Below are positions 11,954 to 23,531 of a stretch of 64,000 bases of DNA, piece after piece. Positions within the stretch are counted from its first letter, which is position 1. Every line of letters begins with the position of its first letter. The translations under genes and the position numbers were made by a program. The DNA comes from Paramecium tetraurelia. Taxonomy: Eukaryota; Ciliophora; Oligohymenophorea; Peniculida; Parameciidae. The notes beneath the pieces were generated by a model. That model was given only the letters and a program-made list of their open reading frames with translations, was not told the DNA's origin and searched no databases. Location: positions 1-64,000 of the forward strand of contig NW_001799522.1 of NCBI RefSeq assembly GCF_000165425.1, written 5' to 3'.

Positions 11954-14900
11954 ATGCTACAAATCAATATAGAGGTTCAAACTGTATATTTTTACATTGA
12001 TTCTGACAACCCTCATTGTAACATCCAACTTAATGATTGTAATAATATTGAACTTAAACTAGCCATAACAACTGTCGTTTTGAATAATTAATTAAGATGT
12101 AAATGTTATGAACAATAAGACATCTATGAAAAAGTTGAAATACTTATCCCATACAACTAAAGAAACAAAAATAAAGTAACCTATTTTAATATCAAAAGCT
12201 CAAACTCATTTTCTATGACAATCTTATAAAATTTGGAGAAGCAATTTTTAATCTTGACTTCTACATCGAACATAACTTATCCTAAATTTCAGATAGATTA
12301 TCTATTTAATGTGATCAAAATGAAGAAGCACAATTAACATTCATATTCGAATGGTAACTCATAGAAAATTAACCTGAACAAAATATATAAATTTTAGATA
12401 ATTGTTAATCTACTAGTAGTCCTTAAAGCAAAGAAATTTCATAAAGAAATGCTTGTTACAGTCCAAAGAGATAAGAAAAATCAAAAAAAAGCAGTGATGA
12501 TAATAGAATTACTCACTAATCATATATCTAATGGAAAGATCATAAGGAATAATTGAAAGTTCAATAAGAGAAAAAGTTGAAGGAACCAAAACCATAATCT
12601 AAAGTAGTCATTACTGATGATTATGTTTGGTCAAATTAATTGAGAAAACCAGATCTGAATGTGAGAGTTGGATCGCCTCCCAAACGATTCGCTACTCCAA
12701 CTAAACAATTCAAAAAAATATATTGTTCTATCAATGAACAGCCAAAACAAACTGATCTAGATTTAAAGGATATCAATGATAAAATGATTGTTGTTAAAAA
12801 GTAAATATAATCAATGAATTAACAAAATAAAAAGAGTGATGATGAAAAACGAAAATACAAAACAAAATTAGGATCAAAGTAAAAGTATTTTTAATAAGAA
12901 GAAATTAAAACTTAATCTGACGACATAGTCAAATCATTTTCTGATAGAGGATGGAAGTAAAAAATTATGAGCTAAAATAATGAAAATTATGATTAATTTT
13001 AATTGAATACCTTTAATTAGGTTACAGAACAACAATACCCAGAGCATAATACTGATCCTTATTAAGAAATTCAGATATTAAAGCAAGGGTTGCATTAACA
13101 AGACCACAAATCTAGAAGTCCTCCGAAAACAAAAAATTAAAATTAATAAGTTAATCATTCACCAAAAAGTAAAACTTAACACTAAGATGACAATTTTAAG
13201 GGTACAAAATAAGTTGATAATGGTAATTTTGGAGGTGAAAAATATGAATAATTTTTAAGAGATTATTTAGATTTATAGGATAAATTATAAGGGTCTTAAA
13301 TAGAATTCTAGTTATTATCTTAAACATATTAATAATTAAAAGAGGAGTACACTTAGGTTGTGTACTAAAATTAAAAATATTATTAATAAATACAAAGTTT
13401 ATAATAATAATTTCAATAGAAGATAAATTCTATCGATTAATCTTCATAATAAGTATAATATATACAAGCATAACCTAATTAAAAGTTATAATAATAATAG
13501 TAGGGGTAATAATAATAGTAGTAGTTGTTGTTGTAATAATAACAATAATAATACCAATAATCATAGTAATAACAACAATAGTAGTAGTAATAATTATTAT
13601 AATAATAACAGTAATAATATTAATAATAACAACTGCAATAATAATAGTAGTAATAATAGTAATAATAATAGTAATAATATTTATTAAAATAGTAATAATA
13701 AAGTCAATAGTAAACTTAACAAAATTAATAATATTAAAATTAATAATCCTAAAATTAATAATATTTATAATAGTTATCCTAACAATAATAAAATATTGAT
13801 TTTCTAAAGAAAGAAAACGAATTAATTTAGAGAGAAAATACTATGTTGAAGTAGAACTACGAATTATTATAATAAAATCTATAAGTTTTACAACACGAGA
13901 AGGAAAAAAATGAATTTGAAATCTAAAATCATAAAAATAGCTTAAAAATATTAAATTAAGAATTAGAAAATTTGTAGAAGAAATTAGATTTAGTAAATAA
14001 TTAGTAGTAGAGTCATGTGACCCCAATATAAGCTAATACTGCAAAATTTGACCTTAGGACAGATATCCAATAAATTAATCAGTTAAAAACAAAACTAGAA
14101 AACTCTGAATTAATATCATAAGGTTTGAGGGAAGAATTAAATTCTTTAAAATAAAGCTATGTTTAATAGGAAAAAGAAAGTTAAAATCTTAAGAAATAAG
14201 TTGATAATCAAAGCCAAATGATTGAATCTTTAGAGGAGGAAATATAAAGATCAAAAGAGTAATTAGAATAGAAGAAGTAGGAGATAATTAGACTTGAAGC
14301 TTTTAGCAATAAGGAAAATACAAATGATGTTATAGATGGTTATAAATAGGTAGTAAGGAATAAATAACAAGAGCTAAACAACAAGGATGAAGAAATTAAA
14401 TAATTAAAATAAAGAAATAAGTAATTAGAGAGTGAGTATAAAGAAGAATAAGAAAATAATTAAATTATGGTTTAATAATTAAATTTACAATTAAAATAAG
14501 TATAATAGTAGATTGATAGATTATAACACGACAATCAAAATAATTAATAACTGTTGTTAAAAGAACCCAAAGGTTCAGAATAACAATTTTAGTAAATAAT
14601 TCTTTAATTATAAGATAAGACTAGGAGTAAAAGAATTTTGTTTAATATTGCCAAGAATTTAGTTTTAAGCCATCTATGATTAAAGGTGAAGACTTTGAAA
14701 ACTAGAATGATATTTTATAATAAGAAGTCAATCAATTGAGATAGGAAATTAATTAATTTAGTATATAATAGGCTTATAAATTTTAGTTTTACAAAAATAG
14801 AAGGATGATATAAAAATCAAGGGTTTATCGGAGGAGTTAGAAATATAGAAGGTATTTGCTTATTACTAATTTAGAATATCACTAGCTATCAGGAAAATGA

Positions 14901-15066
14901 GTAGTTAAAATTAAAAAATGAATTAACAGCTACAGAAGCTTAGTTATTAACATAAAAATAGAAGATTGCAGATATCCTTAATTCAATCATGATAAAGGGA
15001 GATGCAAAACTGATGGATGGACTTGAAAAATTGATTTAAAATAAAGGATTAGTCTCTTTGAAATGA
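11954..15066 (+). CDS. Poly-Q, coiled-coil protein with C2-like N-terminus
   Basis: Reads MLQINIEVQTVYFYIDSDNP..., then IKFGEAIFNLDFYIEHNLS, which resembles a C2-type beta sandwich (about residues 1-110). A basic, disordered middle follows (VRVGSPPKRFATPTKQFKK), then a glutamine-dominated stretch (roughly 13,390-13,800), then a long coiled coil (SLEEEIQRSKEQLEQKKQEI; QQELNNKDEEIKQLKQRNKQ) to a conserved-looking end (MIKGDAKLMDGLEKLIQNKG). Four inferred introns of 23, 29, 26 and 23 nt give 1003 residues with an exact reading frame. The family is not recognised. The C2 plus coiled-coil layout suggests a structural protein of basal bodies or cilia, but this is inference. Confidence 0.8.
13390..13800 (+). 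repeat. TAA/TAG-rich triplet tract encoding polyglutamine
   Basis: Runs of TAA, TAG and CAA triplets stay in the reading frame of the coiled-coil gene and all mean Gln in the ciliate code. Under the standard code this would be a wall of stops. It is interspersed with Leu, Tyr, Ser and Asn codons, so it is an impure tract. Confidence 0.9.
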
Positions 15067-15430
15067 TAATATTTGATTTATATATATTCAAATATCAAAT
15101 TTTCTTGGAATTATTGATTCATTCCATCTTTCACAAAGTTTAATTTGAATTGTTAAATATTTTAGATATGAATATAAATTCAATCCAAAAAAACATAGAA
15201 TAGTAATTGAATTGTCTTATTTATAATGAGATATTACTTATTTCAATTTCCTTATTTAAGAATTTAATATTAATAGTGTGACTTAATAATAACCAATATA
15301 ATCATTAAGCAAATTAAATATGATAGAATTGTGAATAGAGGCAGAAATGAAACCCAAATTCTCTATTATATTTAATAATCGTACAAAATTGAAATATATA
15401 TTTTTTTATCTGCAAATTATTAATACATAT
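15067..15430. other. AT-rich convergent spacer
   Basis: About 364 bp between two gene 3' ends. Both genes' 3' UTRs and terminators should be here. I see no ORF or repeat. Confidence 0.5.
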
Positions 15431-16933
15431 TCAAATTTAATCACCGTCAGCGTTTTATTTACAATTATCTTCAATTGATGTTGCACTTATGATTTTGTTA
15501 CCATCTATTAAATTTTCTTGTTTGACATCTTCTATTTTAATCAAGATGGCTGCAATCAAAGAACAAAACCCCAAAAACGATAAGAATAATTGAGAATAGT
15601 AATAACTTCCATAATAAGCTCTCAACACACCCACAACGATAGGAAATATACTAAATAATCCATTATAAATTCCAACTACAACTGCATAAGCTTTACCTAA
15701 GTAATCAGGCCTTACCAAATAAACAACTCCTGTCCATGGGGATGCATAAGCAATTGCATTAGCAGTTCCTAACGCAATTAAAGAAAGAAATGGATATATA
15801 TACCACAATGTGATATGAGAAACAAAACAAAGAATTCCTGCAATAATACACTTTGATAAATATCAAAATTATTACGTGAGATGCTCTTCCACCATATTTA
15901 TCAGCTATGAATCCAAAAATAGGAGTGAAAAATCCAGTTATCAACCACATAATGGCTACCATCTCTCCTGCTTTAAGCTCAGATTCTTCATCTTCTCCTA
16001 ACCATCTTTCAGTCAAAAAACCCACTGAAATATTGATGAATCCTAGAACAGATGAATAATTCAATCCAAAATAGATGGCGACTAACCAAAATAATTTTGG
16101 ATATGTTTTCATTTGTTCATAAGTACTTACTTCTGATTACTAAATATTTTATTCATTAATTTATGGTTGTTCTTCTTCTTAAGCTAATTGCATGTATTTG
16201 ACTTTCTCATAATCAATGTTTTTTAGCATCTAAGTCTCGGCACATTTATCAATACTTGTTGATACAATTGCACAAACAATACAAAATAAGTTAAATAAGC
16301 ATCCAATGGAAGTTGCAACTAATAATCCGTATTAAAGAGCAAGCAAAGGACAAAAGTACATTGTTGCAACTGAACCAAAGCCAGCAAACAAGGTGTTCAT
16401 TCCTATAGTTAATCCCTTTGTATGAAATCAATAACTTACTAGATAATCATCTTTGAAATAAGGTGATACAAATGATGTTTGTATTGGTTAAACGGATTCA
16501 ATTCCCCAGCCCAATATTATCCTTGCTAAATACATAACTATAAAGCTTTTAATCATAACTCCATATGCAAATAGTCCTTATCCAATAAAAACAAATGATA
16601 CTGTCTATAATAATATCATTCGATCTCCCATTGCATCTCTAAGTCCTTTTATTAATCTTGAATATTACTTCCTGTGATAAAAGGCAAAAATATGTTTGCA
16701 AAAGAATAAATACTATACAATCCACTAAAATATATTTCGAATTCTCCATCCGTCAATATATCACTAAAATGTTATTTTAATGTATTGTGTAAAGCTGCAG
16801 GCACATCAAAACAAAAGAAAGCCCCTGCTACTATCCAAATGCAAAATCCAAGTAGAATCCAACGGAATTTAAAATGACCTTTGTTTAAGAAATGATATGT
16901 TTTATCTTTTCCATCATCTTTTTTATTTTCCAT
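15431..16933 (-). CDS. MFS transporter, MFSD1-like
   Basis: A multi-pass major facilitator of about 476 residues. It starts MENKKDDGKDKTYHFL, and the first membrane helix runs WILLGFCIWIVAGAFFCFD followed by VPAALHNTLK, close to the FCYDxPAAL signature of the MFSD1 lysosomal family. A LRDAMGDR loop follows helix 2-3 as in MFS motif A, and the second half contains GFIADKYGGRASH, again motif A-like. Three introns (23, 24, 25 nt) make the frame exact. The central cytosolic loop is acidic and Gln-rich (QLAQEEEQPQINEQ). MFSD1-type carriers export small solutes or dipeptides from lysosomes; substrate here is inferred only. Confidence 0.85.
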
Positions 16934-17015
16934 TTTTAAAGATAAATTTATAATGTATAATAATTCAAATTGATTTCTACAGATAAATAATGTTTCTAGG
17001 TCAAATCCAAATATT

Positions 17016-17195
17016 TCATTAAGCCATTTTAATATTTTTGGGTTGATATTTTAGTTTTTCATATTCTTTTAACATCTAACTATAAAAGTATTCATATCTA
17101 AGGCGTTCAACTTAATTCTATTTTCTAGGATTACAAAGCATTTACTAAGCTTCATTTTAACTCTCTATCAATTAATTTTGGTGGTTATTATCCAT
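17016..17195 (-). CDS. Possible small protein, 59 aa
   Basis: An ATG-to-TGA reading of 60 codons in an otherwise AT-rich gap: MDNNHQNQLIESQNEAQQML, then VERLRYEYFYSQMLKEYEKL and QPKNIKMAQ. It is polar and helix-prone, with coding-like codon choice, and sits between two good genes. No family recognised. It could also be a chance ORF, since TGA alone stops translation. Confidence 0.35.
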
Positions 17196-17302
17196 ATTTT
17201 TGTTAATTTAAATCGTTGTATAGGACATGATCAATGCTTCATTTTCTTGATAAAATTGATCAAAATTATTAATTTCTTTTATAAATAAAATAAAATCTTA
17301 AA

Positions 17303-18700
17303 ATGAGTGATTTACTTAAATAAACTTTGAAAGGGTAACAAAAATAGAAACCACCAGTTCCAAAAAAATAGATGCAAAGTACATTAAAATATATATTGAA
17401 AGATGAAGAGGAAAATGAAGATGATGGAGATGATAAAGAGGAAGAATAAGATTAATTTGATGTAGATTTTAAGTACAGTTAATGATCAAGTAATTAATAG
17501 CAAGAATTCAATTCCAGTAAAATTATAAGGATCTAAACCATAACCAATAAAAGCAGATCATAATATTACTCATTGTATTATTATAAATATGATAAGCCCA
17601 TCATTAAAATCCTTAATAAGCAAAAATAACTAAAAAGATTCATGATTATACTCCTTAGAAATGGAATGAGTTTTATGATGAGATGATATTCCATCCAAAT
17701 GTAAGAAAGTAGAAATAAAATAGGGAACACCAATATACATAGCTGGAAAAAATAAAGCACCTATATTTTTTTGTTTACACGGAGCTGGACATTCTGCAAT
17801 GTCATTTGCAAATTTAGCAAACGAAGTGAAGCAGTATGCAACCTTGATTTCGTTTGATTTCAGAGGACGTAAACAAACTAACTAAAATAATAGATGGCCA
17901 ATCAAAAATTGAATTGGAAAATCCAAACCTAAGTGTTTAGTAGTTATTGGATGATGTAGTTGAAATATTCGATTATGTGACTACATAATGGCCAAAACAG
18001 ACAGTGATAATAGTTGGTCATTCTATGGGAGGTGCAATTGCAGCTAAGTCTGCGAATTTACTAATAACATCCTAAAAGGCAGATAAAGTTTAGGGTATAT
18101 TAGTTTAACATTCACACATTAGGTTTGATAGTGATAGATGTAGTGGAAGGAAGTGCAATCGAAGCATTACCATTTATGGAATAGATAGTAAATAACAGAC
18201 CTAAGCATTTTAAATCATATGAGTAAGCGATTTAATGGAGTTTGAACACCTCAACATTAATGACTCTATCATCAGCCAGAGTATCAATACCAGCATAATT
18301 AAAAGAAGTCAAAGATTAGAATGGAAATTTGATCAGTTTAGATTGGCAAGTTGATTTATTGAAGACAGCACCTTATTGGATGGGCTGGTTTGAAGGATTA
18401 ACAAATTCGTTCCTGCAAATCAGAATACCAAAAATTTTGATGTTGGCTGAGAAAGAGAGACTAGACAAGGATCTTACGGTGGCTTAGATGCAAGGAAAGT
18501 TTAGACTAATTGTGCTGTAGAATACTGGTCATAGTATTTAAGAAGATGATCCTAAAAGCACTGCTTATAATTTCCATGATTTTATATTAAAATTTAGAAT
18601 CCCAACTACTGTAGAAGAAGTTGAAAAGCTTAAACAAGTTGGAATCGGAAAGTTTCATCCCACCATTGGGAATTATGAATATTAATAGAAATATTATTGA
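17303..18700 (+). CDS. PPME1: Protein phosphatase 2A methylesterase 1
   Basis: An alpha/beta hydrolase that removes the C-terminal methyl ester from the PP2A catalytic subunit. Seen: oxyanion-hole strand FFCLHGAGHSAMSFANL, then DFRGHGQSK, nucleophile elbow IIVGHSMGGAIAAK, the family hallmark GLIVIDVVEGSAIEALPFM, RPKHFKSYEQAIQWS, and the C-terminal catalytic His in VLQNTGHSIQEDDP. The N-terminus is acidic (DEEENEDDGDDKEEE). Introns read include 23, 23, 25 and 28 nt; the last is 18,095-18,122. One more, around 17,575-17,660, is needed to skip a TGA and its ends are unclear. The stop is 18,698-18,700. Active-site residues look intact. Confidence 0.92.
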
Positions 18701-18768
18701 ATAAAATGTTCATTAGAAATACTTAATATAAAATATATATATAATTAATTTAACATTTTACGATTTTA

Positions 18769-21700
18769 TCACCCTCTCAAAGCATTCTAAATACATCTCC
18801 TTGTGTACAGTTTTAGAAATGACTATTACTTTTCAGAATCCTAATTATTTTCTATCCATGTTTTTTTTTCTGATTGAGTTAAAATGTTTTGTGGTCCCTC
18901 CTCCAAAACCTAGCTCAAAAGTTGATGATAATCAATGAATGAGATCTAGGATAAAGCTATTATGCAATCATCAATGTAATCTTCAACTTCTTCGTCACTT
19001 GGTCCCTTTCTTAGAGCTTCGAATAATTTCGATGTATATTAAGGGATAAATGGAGTAATAATTTATTAAAATTCTAATATTTGGATAAATTTATACTGTC
19101 TTTATATTCTTATGGAATTTAGACTTTGAATGCTTCATCTTAGGGTTTCAACATTAAGAAAGTCACTTCTAACCATGAGTAAAACACTTTCGCAGCACCT
19201 ACATGTTCCAATCCAATTGCCATCAAAGTCAACTATAAAATTGTTTACAATGCTGAACTTTGTAACAATAACACTGGTGTGTATCTACCATATCTTACAA
19301 GCATTCCAAATAAATCTTCCGTCAAGTCAGGATTCTCTTCGAAACTTGACAATTGAGGTAAATGTTGGAATGTAATATTGCATAGATTCTCAAAGGCCTC
19401 TGACAACAAATTACGATATTCAGGATATTTATAGAATACAGTTGCCGATACTTCAGCAACATAGATACAAGCTGTTATTGGAACTTATCTATAGACATTT
19501 AAGAAGCTCTAAAAAACTTAGGTGAGTAAATCAACAGAAAATTGGTTAAAAGCTTTTCTAAAAGTGTGTTTTGTATATCTCACTATTCTCTCTGCTACTC
19601 CATGTTCGAAGACTGCTATTCTCTCCATACCAAATTTTAACATTGGCCATAATTCTTAGTAAACATTAACTACTAAAACTCTGACTGCTAAATACTCATT
19701 TGATTCATTAGCAGGAATTTAGCTATTAATGTATGCTAAACTGGAAATGTTTTTACTGAATTGTTTAATCTTCTCCTCCAATGTATCCGATCCTACAGAT
19801 GTGACGAGTAATTCTTCAATTTACTTTTGTAATTAAACTAAATTTTAAGCAAAAATTGAACACAATTTCAAGTAATAATTTTACATGGTTTCTTAACTTG
19901 AACAAATTGCATTTGCTACTCCTTTAATTAAATTATCATAGTTAGAGCTAAATTTTAAGGAATAAAGATTACACTTATTGTAATTTAAAAATGAGATCTA
20001 AAAATTGATTCAAATGAAGCAAAACAAAATTTTGATTTTATTGGCAAATCAATTAAAATGCTTTGGTGGCCTTCTTTTAGACTGATGAAACTTTATGATG
20101 TATTCCTATTGTTATAAAATTAAACAATGATGGCAATAATTCATTTGAGGAAATCAATTAAGCACAACCTTGGGATATTGTTTTGAAAACTAATTTAGAA
20201 TTAATTAATATAATACCTGTTTTCATTATGAAATTATTGCTTGCCTATGGTTATTATTGATAGACATCTAAATATAATTTGATGATTTCCATTAAATATT
20301 AGACTCCAATCTAATCATTTTTCAATATAATTTATTTAATAATTCCGCTAATTAAATTCATACATGCTTCAAATGTAATCCAACCATTTTCATTCATTTG
20401 TGAAATGAATTCCTTTTTAAGTATTCCTCCTAAATGTTGAATAATTAAATTTGGTTATATGATAGTAACTAATTCTTCCATTATTTCTTTCATTTAGGAT
20501 CTAGTTTCCAGTTGTTACTCAAATTCATCTTTAATTTTAGGTGAAATCCCATATTCAGCCAAGAGTATTTTATTCACTTTGCTCTTTTAGACACATCCAT
20601 TGATGAGTTATTCGAAAGTCAATGAGAACTTATTTTACAATTACAAATCATTCATAATTCTAATGGTTTTGATCATTTTAATCCAAAAATCCATTAAGAT
20701 GTCACTTTCAGTAAATGAATTTTCATGGCAAAATATCCATAAGAGTGTTTGTAAAAATGGCTCCAATTGCGAATTCAGTATAATTTTGTGCATACACTTT
20801 TTTCCAACTTTGGAATACAGTTTAATTAGGTTGTGAATTTCATCACATGTTTCCTCATCCAATGCTTTTTTGCAAGCAGGGAAGGTTTTGTATACTTCAT
20901 CAAATAGTAATTGCAAAACTTAAGGTTCCAATTGAGGTTATTCACATATTGTTTTTGGAATGATACCAACAAATGTACATATGGCTTCAACGGCTTTACT
21001 TTACAATTCCTCATTACTTATGGATTCCAATGTACCTTTAAAGAGTGTGGTTTGACTACTTAATTGCATAAATTGAATTGCCTATTATAATGTTGTTTAG
21101 ATACTTCTTCTTCTGTGATATTCGATTTCATGAATTCCAACCATTTTTTGTAGGATCTCAATATATGGTATTTAAGGGAATCATCTGGAACTGCATTCCA
21201 TTGAGTTTGGAGGAATGTTAGAATATCCAACATTTATTTATTTTTAATGTCTTAAGCTATCAACTTCCTCTTCTCATCTTCTATTATAATCTTTTTATTT
21301 TCTGTCAGTTCTTCTGGGAGTGTCTCCAAAACATCGAATAAAAACTTCTAATGAGGACTATTGTTTTGAGAGTAATCAAGAATTTGCGCAATGACTCTAA
21401 GTATTAATAATATGATTACTCTAGTATTGATTTGGTTTGCTATGAGTAGGTGTACAAGTATAAATAGATGAACATAAGTACACATTATATTCTAGTTGAT
21501 TTTTAATTTTATACGCTGTAGTGAAGTATGATTTGAATGCAATTTTGATATATGTGTGGCACTTCTGAGGGGGTGAGTGAAACTAATGAATGATTAGATG
21601 AGAGTACTGAAGTCATACAGAATTTTGGATTACAAAATACGCAACAATTGAAACACCATTGATGGATCAGGATTTTATTGCAATATTTGAATGCAGATTC

Positions 21701-21815
21701 CCCAAGCCTCATTTGATTATGAGAAACTTCTAAGAAAACTATCAGCTTATTCAACTTAGCCTGAATTAAAAACTTGGATTGCCTGACACACTTTTTCAAT
21801 CGAAAATTCAGCCAT
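18769..21815 (-). CDS. TNPO3: Transportin-3/importin-13-type karyopherin beta
   Basis: The N-terminus reads MAEFSIEKVCQAIQVFNSGQ, then NEAWGICIQILQQNPDPSM and FQLLRILQSKILYDF, the first HEAT repeats of the exportin/importin-13 branch. FLFDVLETLPEELTENKK, IIIEDEKRK and LDILTFLQTQWNAVPDDSL...WLEFMKSNI match the order of the conserved middle of TNPO3. The C-terminus has EALRKGPSDEEVEDYIDDCI and VLEEGPQNIL before the stop at 18,769-18,771. Length, about 970-1000 codons with unresolved short introns, fits the family. Such receptors carry SR proteins and other cargo into the nucleus with RanGTP. TNPO3 and importin-13 cannot be separated by eye. Confidence 0.8.
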
Positions 21816-21857
21816 GATTTAATAATTAATTAACTGATGGAATATACTATTAAGGAT
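21816..21857. promoter_or_regulatory. 42-bp divergent promoter gap
   Basis: Only 42 bp separate the start codon of the karyopherin (minus) from that of casein kinase 1 (plus). Both 5' UTRs and core promoters must be minimal or overlap coding sequence. Confidence 0.5.
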
Positions 21858-23041
21858 ATGAGTGGATTCCTCTTAAATAAGTAAACCTACTCCTATTCCC
21901 TAGATAATATAAGCTTCTCAAAAAACTAGGAGCAGGAGCATTTGGTGAAATCTATTCAGCCATAGCCAATGGATTAGATTATGCAATCAAAATTGAGCGA
22001 TCTGATACGAAACACCCCCAATTGCTATTTGAATCCAAGCTCTATCAATATCTAAATAATTCCCCTATAATTGGCATACCAAAATATTATGGATTTTACC
22101 AATAAGATGGTTACAATTTCTTAGTCATGGAACAGTTAGGCAAAAGTCTTGAAGACATTTTCACAGACAACAATCGCATCTTCTCGTTGCAATCCGTCAC
22201 TGTATTAGCACTCCAAATGTTAGAATGTATTGAATTCCTACATGGCAAATAATTCCTTCACAGAGACATTAAGCCAGACAATTTCTTATTGGGCAAAACA
22301 CATAAAGACAGAGTCTATATGGTCGATTATGGATTGGCTAAAAAGTACATTAATAAAGATGCTCACATTCAATACAAAGACAATAAGGCTTTGACTGGAA
22401 CTGCCAGATATGCTTCTATAAATACTCATTTAGGAATTGAGTAATCTAGGAGAGACGATTTAGAATCTCTTGGATATGTAATAATGTACTTCTTAAGAGG
22501 TGCATTACCATGGTAAAATTTAAGAGCTAACACTCAAAAGGATAAATATGACAGAATTATGGAAAAGAAATTGGCCACTTCAAGTGAAACTCTGTGTAAA
22601 AATCATCCCAAATAATTATTTCATTACATTGAATATACCAAGAATCTCAAATTCGACGAAAAACCAGATTACAGCTATCTGAAAAATTTATTCATGTCTA
22701 TAATGAAGGAAAATGAATTAAGAATAGAATACATCTATGATTGGGATGATGAAGACACTCATCGCGATAAAATACTTTTAAAGAATTAATCATCATAATA
22801 ATAAGATTAATAACAAAGCAATAATCTTATTAAGAATACTAATTATTCATAATATAATAACAATAGATAATCAGTTATGAAAACTAAAACTTCATCCATT
22901 CATTCGATAAACAAGGTTTCAGTACTTAAAATTTAATCAAATATTAATACTTAAAATAGTTAAAATAATACTAAAAAAAACCCAATCAATAATAAAGTTA
23001 AATCAATTATCAAAAAACATTCAAGTTTACATTATAACTGA
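21858..23041 (+). CDS. Casein kinase 1 family Ser/Thr kinase
   Basis: 386 residues after removing one 23-nt intron (21,881-21,903). The Gly-rich loop is [12 protein letters not shown], the ATP lysine is in YAIKIE, the catalytic loop [13 protein letters not shown], and the DFG equivalent is VDYGLAKKY. The CK1 signatures [39 protein letters not shown] follow. The C-terminal tail (from QSSQQQDQQQ) is Gln/Asn-rich, then basic with [17 protein letters not shown]1 family members are strongly expanded in ciliates. Full catalytic set, so an active kinase is expected. Confidence 0.95.
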
Positions 23042-23082
23042 TATATTATATTAATAACAAACAAATTATCATCATTTTAACT

Positions 23083-23460
23083 TCATTTTTATTTATGTTT
23101 CTTTGTAAATTCATCTAATTAATCTTCAAAAGTTATGTCAGACTTTGTAATGTCTCTTAGAATAGTCTCACCTTCCAAAGATTACTTTACCTCAATTTAA
23201 TATAATGGCATGAATAGACAATGGGTAAACAATTTTGTTATCTTCTATGTTGTCTATACCAAATCAGATTCTAAGATCTAAAGGATTTAATTAAGTCATC
23301 TCAGCAGATTAGATATTAATTATTTATTGATAGGTTTTAATTAAGAGTTTTAAGAAGTGAATTGTTCCAAAATACTATGACTTAGATATGCTCCATAATA
23401 TTTTATTTTTTCAAAAGTCTGAAGTCTGCATTTTCTGTATCAATCATATTCTGAAACAAT
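23083..23460 (-). CDS. Small unidentified gene or remnant
   Basis: Minus strand between two good genes. The last about 65 codons read well (ILQILESDLVQTTQKITKLF, then GETILRDITKSDITFEDQLD and EFTKKHKQK) to a TGA at 23,083-23,085. An upstream piece in the same frame (YYGAYLSHSILEQFTS, LKPINKQLISNLLR) is separated by one TGA. I could not place an intron to remove it, and an alternative ATG (MIDTENADFRLLKKQ) lies in another frame. The exon structure is unsolved and no family is recognised. Confidence 0.35.
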
Positions 23461-23531
23461 TTTCAATTATTTAGTTTAAAGACTTTTAATATTATTATTT
23501 ATAACCAGTGTATATATTATATAATCCTATA

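Noticed and set aside
13390..13800. Noncoding microsatellite
   Set aside because: The triplets stay in frame within a gene whose exon sum is an exact multiple of three, with coiled coil on both sides.
15455..16112. Two overlapping 117-codon ORFs as separate membrane proteins
   Set aside because: They are standard-code fragments of one MFS transporter interrupted by a 25-nt intron and by TAA codons that mean Gln.
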